A DNA stretch of 64,000 nucleotides from Hyphomicrobiales bacterium. GTDB lineage: Bacteria > Pseudomonadota > Alphaproteobacteria > Rhizobiales > Rhizobiaceae. The stretch is from assembly GCA_900470155.1 (NCBI GenBank), contig UBZT01000013.1:1-64000 (forward strand), written 5' to 3'. Below the pieces are notes generated by a model, which was given only the letters and a program-made list of their open reading frames with translations, searched no databases and was not told the DNA's origin. How positions within the stretch are numbered: position 1 is the stretch's first letter; each line of letters starts with the position of its first letter. Made by a program: the position numbers and the translations under genes. This document shows, one piece after another, positions 54,893-64,000 of the stretch.

Positions 54893-55893
54893 TTCTGGCT
54901 TCCTCCGCCGAGGCGAATGCGCGGATCGAGGATGGCCAGCGCAATGTCGGAGACAAGCACGCCGATGACCGTGAGGAAGGCGAGGAACATCAGGAACGAA
55001 CCGGCCAGATACATATCCTGGCTCTGCAGCGCCTTGATCAGCATCGGGCCTGTCGTTTCAAGAGACAGCACGATTGCGGTGACTTCCGCACCGGAAATGA
55101 TCGCCGGCAGAATGGAGCCGATGTCGGAGATGAAGAAATTGAGTGCCATGCGCAACGGATATTTCAGCAGGACGCGCAACGGATGCAGGCCCTTGGCTCT
55201 CGCCGTCACCACATATTGCTTGTGCAATTCATCGAGAAGATTGGCGCGAAGACGGCGGACCATGCCCGCGGTTCCTGCCGTGCCGATGATGATCACCGGT
55301 ATCCAGATATGCGACAGGATCGAGCGGAACTTTTCCCAACTCATCGGCGCATTGAGGAATTCACGGTCCATCAGGTGACCGATCGAAACGCCGAACCAGA
55401 TGTTGGCGAAATACATCATGACCAGAGCGAGCATGAAGTTCGGGACGGCAATGCCGATCAGGCCGAGAAAGGTCAGGCCGTAATCGCCCCAGCTGTACTG
55501 GTGGGTGGCTGAATAGATCCCGATCGGAAAGGCCAGAAGCCAGGTGAAGATGATCGTAAGGAACGACACAAGCACGGTCAGCCAGAGCCGGTCGCCGACG
55601 ACATCGGAGACCGGCAGGCGGTATTCGAACGAATAGCCGAAATCGCCGACCAACATGCCGCCGACCCAATGAATGTAACGCAGGACGGGCGGCCTGTCGA
55701 AGCCATAGCGGGCGCGCAGTTCCTCGATCTCGGCCATGTCGGCGGCTTCGCCCATGGCGCGCAGCTCGGAAACATAGCTTTCGAAATAGTCGCCGGGCGG
55801 CAGCTCAATGATCGTGAAAACCAGAATGGAAATCAGAACCAAAGTCGGGACCATCACAGCAATGCGCCATAGGATGTATCGCAGCATGATCAC
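54889..55893 (-). CDS. Oligopeptide/oligosaccharide ABC importer permease (DppB/YejB-like)
   Basis: A 334-residue DppB-type permease with six helices and a periplasmic segment of about 60 residues after the first, containing ELPPGDYFESYVSELRAMGE. The FGYSFEYRLPVSDVVGDRLW stretch and the EAA loop YVVTARAKGLHP are typical. It overlaps its neighbours by 4 bases on both sides. With the YejE-like permease it forms the channel for the binding protein at 55890. Confidence 0.92.
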   Translation of the reverse strand: MIMLRYILWRIAVMVPTLVLISILVFTIIELPPGDYFESYVSELRAMGEAADMAEIEELRARYGFDRPPVLRYIHWVGGMLVGDFGYSFEYRLPVSDVVGDRLWLTVLVSFLTIIFTWLLAFPIGIYSATHQYSWGDYGLTFLGLIGIAVPNFMLALVMMYFANIWFGVSIGHLMDREFLNAPMSWEKFRSILSHIWIPVIIIGTAGTAGMVRRLRANLLDELHKQYVVTARAKGLHPLRVLLKYPLRMALNFFISDIGSILPAIISGAEVTAIVLSLETTGPMLIKALQSQDMYLAGSFLMFLAFLTVIGVLVSDIALAILDPRIRLGGGSQK

Positions 55894-57787
55894 ACGTTTC
55901 TATCGTACCAAAAGGTGTCCGGCATGTAGACACCGAGATAACTGGTCGGGTCGAAGCCGAACAGCGCCTTGTCGGGAATGTTGCGCAGCCTTATCGATCT
56001 TGCAACCGGTTGCAGGCCGCCGTTGACGGTGCCGATGCTGAAAACCTGCTGCGTGTAATGAGACAGCATTTCACCCCAGATCCTCGTTCTCTCCTCGACC
56101 GTCGTCGTCTGGCGCCAGGCCCGAAGCCTGTCGACCATATACTGGACCTCGGGCATGTCGGGCGCTTTGCCCTTTGTCTCGGCCGAGGCAAAATACATGC
56201 CCCAAAGCGGCCACTGCAACTGGTCGTCCGAGCTTGGTGCCAGTCCGTTGGGGGACATTTCCGAGGTCGGAACGCCGTTGTCGAGGCCCTGCCAGACGGA
56301 CATCATGATCTGACCGCCAATGGCGCGGCTGCGGAAGATGTCGCGTTGAGACGTGCGAATGAAAAGAGACAGGCCGACCTTGTGAAAATGGTCGGTAATG
56401 AGTTCCAGCACATCGGTTTCCAGCGTGCTTTCACCGGCGCTTTCGATGATGATATTGGCGGGCCGCCCATCCGGCAGAAGCCGCGTTCCAGCGTCATCGC
56501 GGCGATTGAGCCCGGCGTCGTCGAGCAGTTTGTTCGCCTGGTCGGGGTCATGCGACGACCACGCGGCTGCGTATTCTGGCTTGAAAAGCGGGCTTTCCGG
56601 CAGGATTGTATCGGCGCTTGGCTGGGCCAGCCCGTAGAAGATCGCCTTGTTGAGTTCGTTGCGATCAATCGCCAACGACATGGCCCGGCGCACGCGTACG
56701 TCGCGAAACACCTGCCGCCAGCCATCGTCGACACAGTTCAGGTTCGGCAGCAAGGCCACCATCGAACCCTGCGTCCGCTTCCACAGTGTCACCTTGAGTG
56801 GATAGATTTTCTCCGCTTCCTTCAGAAGCGTGTAGTCGGAGAAGTCCAGGCCAACGAATTGAAGTTCGCTTTCGCCTGTTGCCGTCTTCGCGGCGATGAT
56901 GTCCGGAGAACTGACATTCAAGATGAGCCGGTCGATGTAAGGCAATTGCTGGCCATTTTCATCGACGCGGTGAAAGTAGGGGTTGCGCTCGAAAATGAAC
57001 TGCTCGGCCGGGGGCGCGATCGTCGGGTGCCACGGCTCAAGCGTCGGAAGATCGGGGTTTTCCGGACGTTGCTGACGCGACATCTTGATGTGCAGCAGTC
57101 GCCAGTCATCAACCCGGTGATGGCGGACAAGCTCCTCCAGTGCCTTTGGATCCTGGTACTTGGCGTGAAACTGCCGCAGATAGGCAGAGGGAAGAGCCAG
57201 CGCGACAGGAATGGCCGAGGCCAGTTTCGGCAGGAAGTCGGGGATCGGACTATCCCACGTATAGCGGATCGTCAGCGGATCAATGACTTCGAAAAGAGGC
57301 GGCTTTCCATTGACCAGAAGATCCACAGGCGGGCCGCCTTTGTGGATGTCACGATTGAGAATGACGTCGTCCCAGCAATAGCGGAAGTCCTCGGTGGTAA
57401 ATGGATCTCCATTCGACCACTTGTGGCCCTCGCGCAGGCGGAATTCGAAAATGCGCTCTTCTTCGACGGTATAGGATTGAAGAATATCGGCCTGCAACTG
57501 CAGTTTCTCGTCATAGCCGACCAGACGGGCGTAGCCGTTGATCGGCATTAGCCGAACGTCTCGCTGGCCACCGATCAGCATGCGCGCCGCGCCGCCATGT
57601 TGGCCTGGCTTGCGCCCCATGGATTGCAGATTGACAAGGCGGGGCTGCTTGGGAATGCGGTCTGCAACGGGGGGCAGCCGTCCTGCTTCGACTGCTGCGT
57701 TCAGGTAGTCGGACTGACTGTAGGCAGCACGCGCGACGCCCGGAAGGACGGCGGATGCCAGCATGCCCAAGGCGGTTCGGCGCGTGA

Positions 57788-57791
<4 letters not shown>
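55890..57791 (-). CDS. Tat-exported ABC importer binding protein, family 5 (large)
   Basis: A 633-residue family 5 solute-binding protein. The N-terminus MITRRTALGMLASAVLPGVARA has a twin-arginine and a short hydrophobic core, so Tat export is likely. The FRLREGHKWSNGDPFTTEDF stretch (about residue 115) and VRRAMSLAIDRNELNKAI (about residue 365) are diagnostic. At over 600 residues it is larger than DppA/OppA and nearer the YejA size. Members of this family bind peptides, but also oligosaccharides and opine-sugars, which would suit the glycosyltransferase genes downstream. Confidence 0.92.
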
Positions 57792-59704
<1,913 letters not shown>

Positions 59705-59893
59705 ATTTGCCTTCTCGCCCCTTGGATGCTTCTGCATTCCGCTTATAATGTTGCTTGATGACGAGATTAGCGTGTGCTTCGTTTCTGTCCACGCCTTTCT
59801 TTTGTGCGGCTTTTGTCCCTTCAGGCAAAGTGCACGAGATGGGTGTCCAAGGTACCGCGCATCGACAGAGGGCGATATCTTGAGGACTACAGT

Positions 59894-60856
59894 GTGCCAG
59901 CCAAGCAACGATTGAACAGCCTTCTGGAAAAGGCGGCATCCCTCCGGGATTCAGGGGCTTTTGAGGCGGCGCAGGCTCTGCTCGATACGCTTGCATCTGA
60001 CCCGGATCATACAGCGATGGGCCCAAAAACGTCGCTTGGCCTGCCAAGGCGTCTGCATTCGGCAATGCTGAAACTTGCCAAGGCGGAAGGCGACCCCCTG
60101 AAGCGCATTGGCTATCAGTTCCATCTTGTACCGGATCCGGCGCTTCTGGCGGCGCATTCGCATTTCACGACTGACGAACGACGGGCAATTGCCGAGGCCA
60201 ACCGTCAGGCAATTCCTCCGATTATCCACCAGATCTGGATTGGTCCGCAGGCGGTGCCATCCTCGACTGTCGCGTGGGCAACGCATGCGGCCTTGCATGG
60301 CTATGGCTATTGCCTCTGGCGCGAAAAGGAACTCGCGGCAGCGGGAATCAGCGACAATCCGGCGTTTCAGGCAATGATGCGCGACGGCGACTATCCCGGC
60401 GCAGTGGATGTCGCGCGCTATATTCTGCTGGAGCAGGAGGGGGGGATATATCTTGATTGCGACTGGTATCCGGCGCGGTCCGATATCAGTTTCCATGACC
60501 TGCTGCCGATGACCGGTTTGACCGCCATGCCCGAGGACATTCCGCGCAATACCGGGCGAGGCAGCGTGTTGCTGGCGAACTCGTTCATCGCGACGCCACC
60601 GCATCATCCAGCCTTTGCCAGATTGAATGCGGTGTTGGCATCGGTCGTCGAGGCGATGCCCGGTGCGCCGGCGTGGTGGTCGACGGGACCCCTGATCTTC
60701 ACACTTGTCTGTCGCGGTGGATCGATTGCCCTGGCGGGATCGCAATTTGTTGCGGCAAATCTCAACAGAGGGGCTTCCTCCGACGAGGTCGAGGCCGCAT
60801 GCAGGGCTGCCGAGGCCGAAGATGGCGGGCTGCTTTTGGCATGGAAATCCTGGTAA
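59894..60856 (+). CDS. DXD glycosyltransferase (Gly_transf_sug/OCH1-like)
   Basis: A 320-residue GT-A-type transferase. IPPIIHQIWIGP (about residue 106) and DVARYILLEQEGGIYLDCDWYP (about residue 170) contain the IPKxIHQ-like and DXD motifs of the OCH1/capsular sugar transferase family. I chose the GTG at 59894 because TGAGGAC lies seven bases before it; no ATG precedes the conserved part. The first 75 residues are helical and not recognised. It is divergent from the importer operon, with a 189-base gap, and probably adds one sugar to the same glycan. Confidence 0.87.
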   Translation: MPAKQRLNSLLEKAASLRDSGAFEAAQALLDTLASDPDHTAMGPKTSLGLPRRLHSAMLKLAKAEGDPLKRIGYQFHLVPDPALLAAHSHFTTDERRAIAEANRQAIPPIIHQIWIGPQAVPSSTVAWATHAALHGYGYCLWREKELAAAGISDNPAFQAMMRDGDYPGAVDVARYILLEQEGGIYLDCDWYPARSDISFHDLLPMTGLTAMPEDIPRNTGRGSVLLANSFIATPPHHPAFARLNAVLASVVEAMPGAPAWWSTGPLIFTLVCRGGSIALAGSQFVAANLNRGASSDEVEAACRAAEAEDGGLLLAWKSW

Positions 60857-60946
60857 GGGTCTCGTGCCAGGGCGCAGTTCGTCTGTTCGGCTCGAAAGTC
60901 GATGCAATCTGTGGCATCGTTGTTTCCCAGCCGAGAAAGCGATTCC

Positions 60947-62806
60947 ATGCCGCAGAGTGAAAGCCATACCGTTGCCCTGTTTGAAAACGAGGGCATGGAT
61001 AATCCAGTTTCCGTTCTGAAGCGGGTCTATGGTTATCCTGCTTTTCGGGGCAAGCAGGCCGCTGTCATCGATCGGGTCGTGTCCGGTGGCGATGCGGTCG
61101 TCCTTTTTCCGACCGGCGCCGGCAAGTCGTTGTGCTTCCAGATCCCGGCGCTTTGCCGGGATGGCGTCGGGATCGTGGTTTCGCCGCTGATTGCGCTGAT
61201 GCGTGATCAGGTCGAGGCGCTGAAGCAATTGGGCGTGCGCGCCGCCGCGCTGAATTCGTCGCTCTCGCGGGAAGAGTTCATGGACGTGCGCCGGGCGATT
61301 GCGCGTGGCGAGCTCGACCTTCTCTATGTGACACCGGAGCGCATCGTGACGCCTGCGTTCAAGGAGACGATCGGCAATGCGAAGATTTCGCTGTTTGCCA
61401 TCGATGAAGCGCATTGCGTGTCGCAGTGGGGACATGATTTCCGGCCGGAGTATCGCGAGCTTGGACGGCTGGCGCAAGAGTATCCGGGGGTGCCGCGCAT
61501 GGCGCTGACGGCAACGGCCGATCCGCATACGCGCGAAGATATCATCGACAAGCTACAGCTACATTCGGCAGAGGTTTTCACCACATCGTTCGACCGTCCG
61601 AACATTGCCTACGAGATCGTCGAACGTGACCAGCCACGCCAGCAGCTTCTGCGGTTTCTCTCCCGGCACAAGGGATCGAGCGGGATCGTCTATTGCCTGT
61701 CGCGCGCCAAGGTCGAGGATACAGCAGAATGGCTGAACACGCAGGGCATCAAGGCGCTCGCCTATCACGCAGGCATGGAGCGCGCGGTTCGCGACGCCAA
61801 CCAGGACGCCTTCCTCAAGGAGGAGGATTTGTGCCTGGTGGCGACGGTCGCCTTCGGCATGGGTATCGACAAGCCGAACGTGCGCTATGTCGCGCATCTC
61901 GACCTGCCGGGTTCCGTCGAGGCCTATTATCAGGAAACCGGTCGTGCGGGCCGCGACGGGCTGCCGTCTGATGTCTGGATGGCCTACGGCATGGCCGACG
62001 TCATCCAGCGCGGCCGGATGATCGACGAGGGTTCGTCTGGCAATGATATCAAGCGGGTCGAGCGAGCGAAACTCAATGCCCTGCTGGCGATCTGCGAGAC
62101 GGCGGGCTGCCGCCGCCAGGCAATCCTCAAGCATTTCGGCGAGGCGCATGGTGGGCAATGCGGCAATTGCGATACCTGCCTGAAGCCGGTCGAGTCCTGG
62201 GACGGAACGGAGGCTGCAATCAAGGCGCTGGCGGCGATCTACCGGACCGGTGAGCGCTTCGGTACCGGACATCTGATCGACGTGCTGCTCGGCAACGAGA
62301 ATGAGAAGACCAGCCGTTTCGGCCATGTCGACATGCCGGTCTTCGGGGCGGGAAAGGATCTGGCGTCGAAGACATGGCAATCGGTCTATCGCCAGCTTCT
62401 TGCCGCCGGTCTGGTGAGCGTCGACCATACGGCTTTCGGCGCGCTGAAGCTGGAGGCGGAGGCACGGGCGGTCTTCAAGCGTGAGCGCGAAGTGCATTTC
62501 CGCAAGGACCGCCCGACGACCGGCAAGGCCTCCCGGTCGGTTTCGGCCAGTTCCGCCAATGCCAAGGCGGCGTTGGAGGGCTCGGACATGGAACTGTTCG
62601 AAGCGCTGCGCCGGGCGCGCATGGAGATCGCCAAGGATCTCGGCGTTCCGCCCTATGTGGTGTTTCCCGATACGACACTGGTGTCCTTTGCGATCGAACG
62701 GCCGACGAGCAGCGACGAATTGCTCGGTATTTCCGGCGTCGGCCAATCGAAGCTGGAACGGTATGGCGATACGTTTATCGAGGTGATTCGCAACTTCGAG
62801 CGCTGA
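60947..62806 (+). CDS. recQ: ATP-dependent DNA helicase RecQ
   Basis: A 619-residue superfamily 2 helicase, the expected RecQ length. Motif I is [14 protein letters not shown] (about residue 55), motif [19 protein letters not shown] (about residue 152), and motif [16 protein letters not shown] zinc site follows (C-x-x-x-R..., then [10 protein letters not shown], about residues 384-410), then the winged-helix and a C-terminal HRDC domain (about residues 540-615). It unwinds recombination and fork intermediates from 3' to 5'. The ATG at 60947 gives the family start; the ribosome site is weak. Confidence 0.96.
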   Translation: MPQSESHTVALFENEGMDNPVSVLKRVYGYPAFRGKQAAVIDRVVSGGDAVVLFPTGAGKSLCFQIPALCRDGVGIVVSPLIALMRDQVEALKQLGVRAAALNSSLSREEFMDVRRAIARGELDLLYVTPERIVTPAFKETIGNAKISLFAIDEAHCVSQWGHDFRPEYRELGRLAQEYPGVPRMALTATADPHTREDIIDKLQLHSAEVFTTSFDRPNIAYEIVERDQPRQQLLRFLSRHKGSSGIVYCLSRAKVEDTAEWLNTQGIKALAYHAGMERAVRDANQDAFLKEEDLCLVATVAFGMGIDKPNVRYVAHLDLPGSVEAYYQETGRAGRDGLPSDVWMAYGMADVIQRGRMIDEGSSGNDIKRVERAKLNALLAICETAGCRRQAILKHFGEAHGGQCGNCDTCLKPVESWDGTEAAIKALAAIYRTGERFGTGHLIDVLLGNENEKTSRFGHVDMPVFGAGKDLASKTWQSVYRQLLAAGLVSVDHTAFGALKLEAEARAVFKREREVHFRKDRPTTGKASRSVSASSANAKAALEGSDMELFEALRRARMEIAKDLGVPPYVVFPDTTLVSFAIERPTSSDELLGISGVGQSKLERYGDTFIEVIRNFER

Positions 62807-62842
62807 TGCGCGCGAAGTCGCCGGCTCGTTCACGCCGCGCTT

Positions 62843-63244
62843 TTACGGCTTCGGCTGATACTGGGCGTCGGTGACCTGTTCCAGCCAGTCGACGGACTTG
62901 CCATCGACCGCCTCGGCGATGGCCAGATGGGTCATGGCAGTCGTCGGCGATGCGCCGTGCCAGTGCCTGACGCCCGGCGGGAACCAGACGATGTCGCCGG
63001 GGCGGATTTCCTCGATCGGGCCGCCTTCCTGCTGCGCGAGGCCGAAGCCTGCCGTGACGAACAGGGTCTGGCCAAGCGGATGGGTGTGCCAGGCAGTGCG
63101 GGCGCCGGGTTCGAAGGTGACGGTGGCACCGCCGATTTTAGCCGGCTCGTCGGCCTGAAAGCGTGCGTCGATGCGCACTGTTCCGGTGAAATATTCGGCG
63201 GGGCCCTTCGTCGAGGCAATGGCGCCCGCCTTGGTGATCTTCAT
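62843..63244 (-). CDS. Small cupin-fold protein
   Basis: A 133-residue single-domain cupin. The two cupin motifs are clear: [20 protein letters not shown] (about residues 47-66), with the H-x-H metal ligands, and [16 protein letters not shown] (about 82-97) with the last histidine. Similar proteins act as hydroxynitrile lyases or carboxymuconolactone-linked cupins, but most are of unknown function. It is convergent with recQ and divergent from the esterase at 63417, 172 bases away. Confidence 0.9.
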   Translation of the reverse strand: MKITKAGAIASTKGPAEYFTGTVRIDARFQADEPAKIGGATVTFEPGARTAWHTHPLGQTLFVTAGFGLAQQEGGPIEEIRPGDIVWFPPGVRHWHGASPTTAMTHLAIAEAVDGKSVDWLEQVTDAQYQPKP

Positions 63245-63416
63245 GTCGTTTTCCTCTCGTGGTCGCCGGTCGGCAATGGGATGGATCGACTATAGGGCGC
63301 GGTGTGGCAATGCACAGCAACAAATGCCGAATGGCGAGGATGCACGTTGCTTCGCCGGCAAAAGCGCCTAGCATCGGCCTTTCGTTACGGACCGTTCGCC
63401 GAGGCAGATTTTACGC

Positions 63417-64000
63417 ATGGATCTTTACCGACCAAACCACCCAAAGCCGCGCCCCTCCGAGCCGGCGATCCTGCAATTCCTGGAGATCTGCGACGGGTTC
63501 TATCCGCCAGACGCCGTCAATGCCTCGATCGTCCAGCAGCGGTCCTGGTATGACGCGCTTTGTGCCCGTTTCGATCGGCCGCTGCCGGACGGCATGGTGA
63601 CGGAAGACAGCCAAATCGGTTCAGTCCCGATCCGGCGCTACCGACCAGCTGAGATCCGCACGCAGACGCAACTTTACTACATTCATGGCGGCGGTTTCGT
63701 CGTTGGGTCGCTTGAGAGCCATCATGCGATCTGCGCCGAGATCGCCGAGCACGCCGGGGCTGAACTTGTTTCCGTCGATTACCGGCTGGCGCCTGAGCAT
63801 GTCTGGCCGGCGCAGACGGACGACTGTTTTGCCGTGCTGACGTATCTGTTGGCGAACCGGCGCAAGGTCGTTCTGATCGGCGACAGCGCCGGCGGCAATC
63901 TCGCGGCGGGGCTGGCGGTCCGGGCGCGCGATGCTGGATTGTCCGGCATTGTCGGGCAGGTTTTGGTCTATCCGGCGCTTGGTGGCGACTTGGTGTCGGG
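63417..64000 (+). CDS. HSL-family alpha/beta-hydrolase esterase (truncated by window end)
   Basis: An open frame from the ATG at 63417 that runs off the right edge with 194 codons visible. It has the hormone-sensitive-lipase oxyanion motif YYIHGGGFVVGS (about residue 88), the SVDYRLAPEH stretch, and the nucleophile elbow IGDSAGGNLAAG (about residue 153). The catalytic Asp and His lie beyond the window. Such enzymes hydrolyse short acyl esters in the cytoplasm. A GAGGCAG site precedes the start at somewhat long spacing. Confidence 0.9.
   Translation, partial: MDLYRPNHPKPRPSEPAILQFLEICDGFYPPDAVNASIVQQRSWYDALCARFDRPLPDGMVTEDSQIGSVPIRRYRPAEIRTQTQLYYIHGGGFVVGSLESHHAICAEIAEHAGAELVSVDYRLAPEHVWPAQTDDCFAVLTYLLANRRKVVLIGDSAGGNLAAGLAVRARDAGLSGIVGQVLVYPALGGDLVS

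Noticed and set aside
59951-61528. 525-residue minus-strand frame across the glycosyltransferase and recQ genes
   Set aside because: It spans two well-supported genes on the opposite strand and has no protein-like motif.

Overview
The window looks like chromosome of an alphaproteobacterium of the order Hyphomicrobiales, most likely Rhizobiaceae. The grounds are high GC, many ABC importers with 4-base ATGA gene overlaps, several class III nucleotide cyclases, and a tRNA-fMet 3' end at the left edge, where rhizobial rRNA operons usually end. I see no insertion sequence, phage gene, CRISPR array or integrase. These assignments come from reading the sequence; no database search was run.

Layout. 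(1) 1-68: last 20 bases of an initiator tRNA and its terminator. (2) 175-9855: a divergent sugar or polyol module. Leftward genes encode an SDR dehydrogenase, a SorC-type regulator, an FGGY kinase and a transketolase split into two subunits. Rightward genes encode a ribose-type ABC importer and a second SDR. Between them lie back-to-back promoters, each with a copy of the same operator-like sequence. (3) 9902-11633: a LysR regulator divergent from a DJ-1/PfpI protein. (4) 11871-19865: a leftward amide operon, amiC-amiR-permease-permease-binding protein-formamidase-ATPase, with a strong promoter and a leader terminator just before amiC, as expected for antitermination by an ANTAR protein. (5) 20099-32125: a small secreted protein, GltS, an AraC regulator, a DUF1269 protein, a Tat-exported M20 amidohydrolase, a META-domain protein, and a rightward membrane/lipid set (HdeD-like, alpha/beta hydrolase, patatin, AI-2E-type permease, lipase).

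(6) 32115-49941 is the most unusual part. Two paralogous 904-residue ABC-exporter-like proteins (32619-35333 and 47227-49941) align without gaps. Both have lost the Walker A lysine, the Walker B acidic residues and the signature glycines at the same positions, and both carry about 330 extra residues inside the nucleotide-binding domain. Each is followed at once by a small stand-alone cyclic-nucleotide-binding protein with an intact phosphate-binding cassette. Between the copies lie two class III cyclases (one with a membrane and 2Fe-2S sensor part), a DUF3095 cyclase-like protein, a metallo-beta-lactamase-fold hydrolase, a calcineurin-like phosphoesterase, a methyltransferase, a nucleotide-sugar dehydrogenase, a glycosyltransferase and a polysaccharide deacetylase-like protein.

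(7) 50006-60856: three more glycosyltransferases downstream of, and probably co-transcribed with, a complete Opp/Yej-type ABC importer, plus a divergent DXD glycosyltransferase. (8) 60947-64000: RecQ helicase, a cupin, and an HSL-family esterase cut by the window end.

Working model (inference): cyclases make a cyclic nucleotide in response to redox or other cues, the hydrolases may remove it, and the two small binding proteins pass the signal to the degenerate ABC membrane proteins, which may control synthesis or export of a surface glycan made by the surrounding glycosyltransferases. I know of no described system with this composition.
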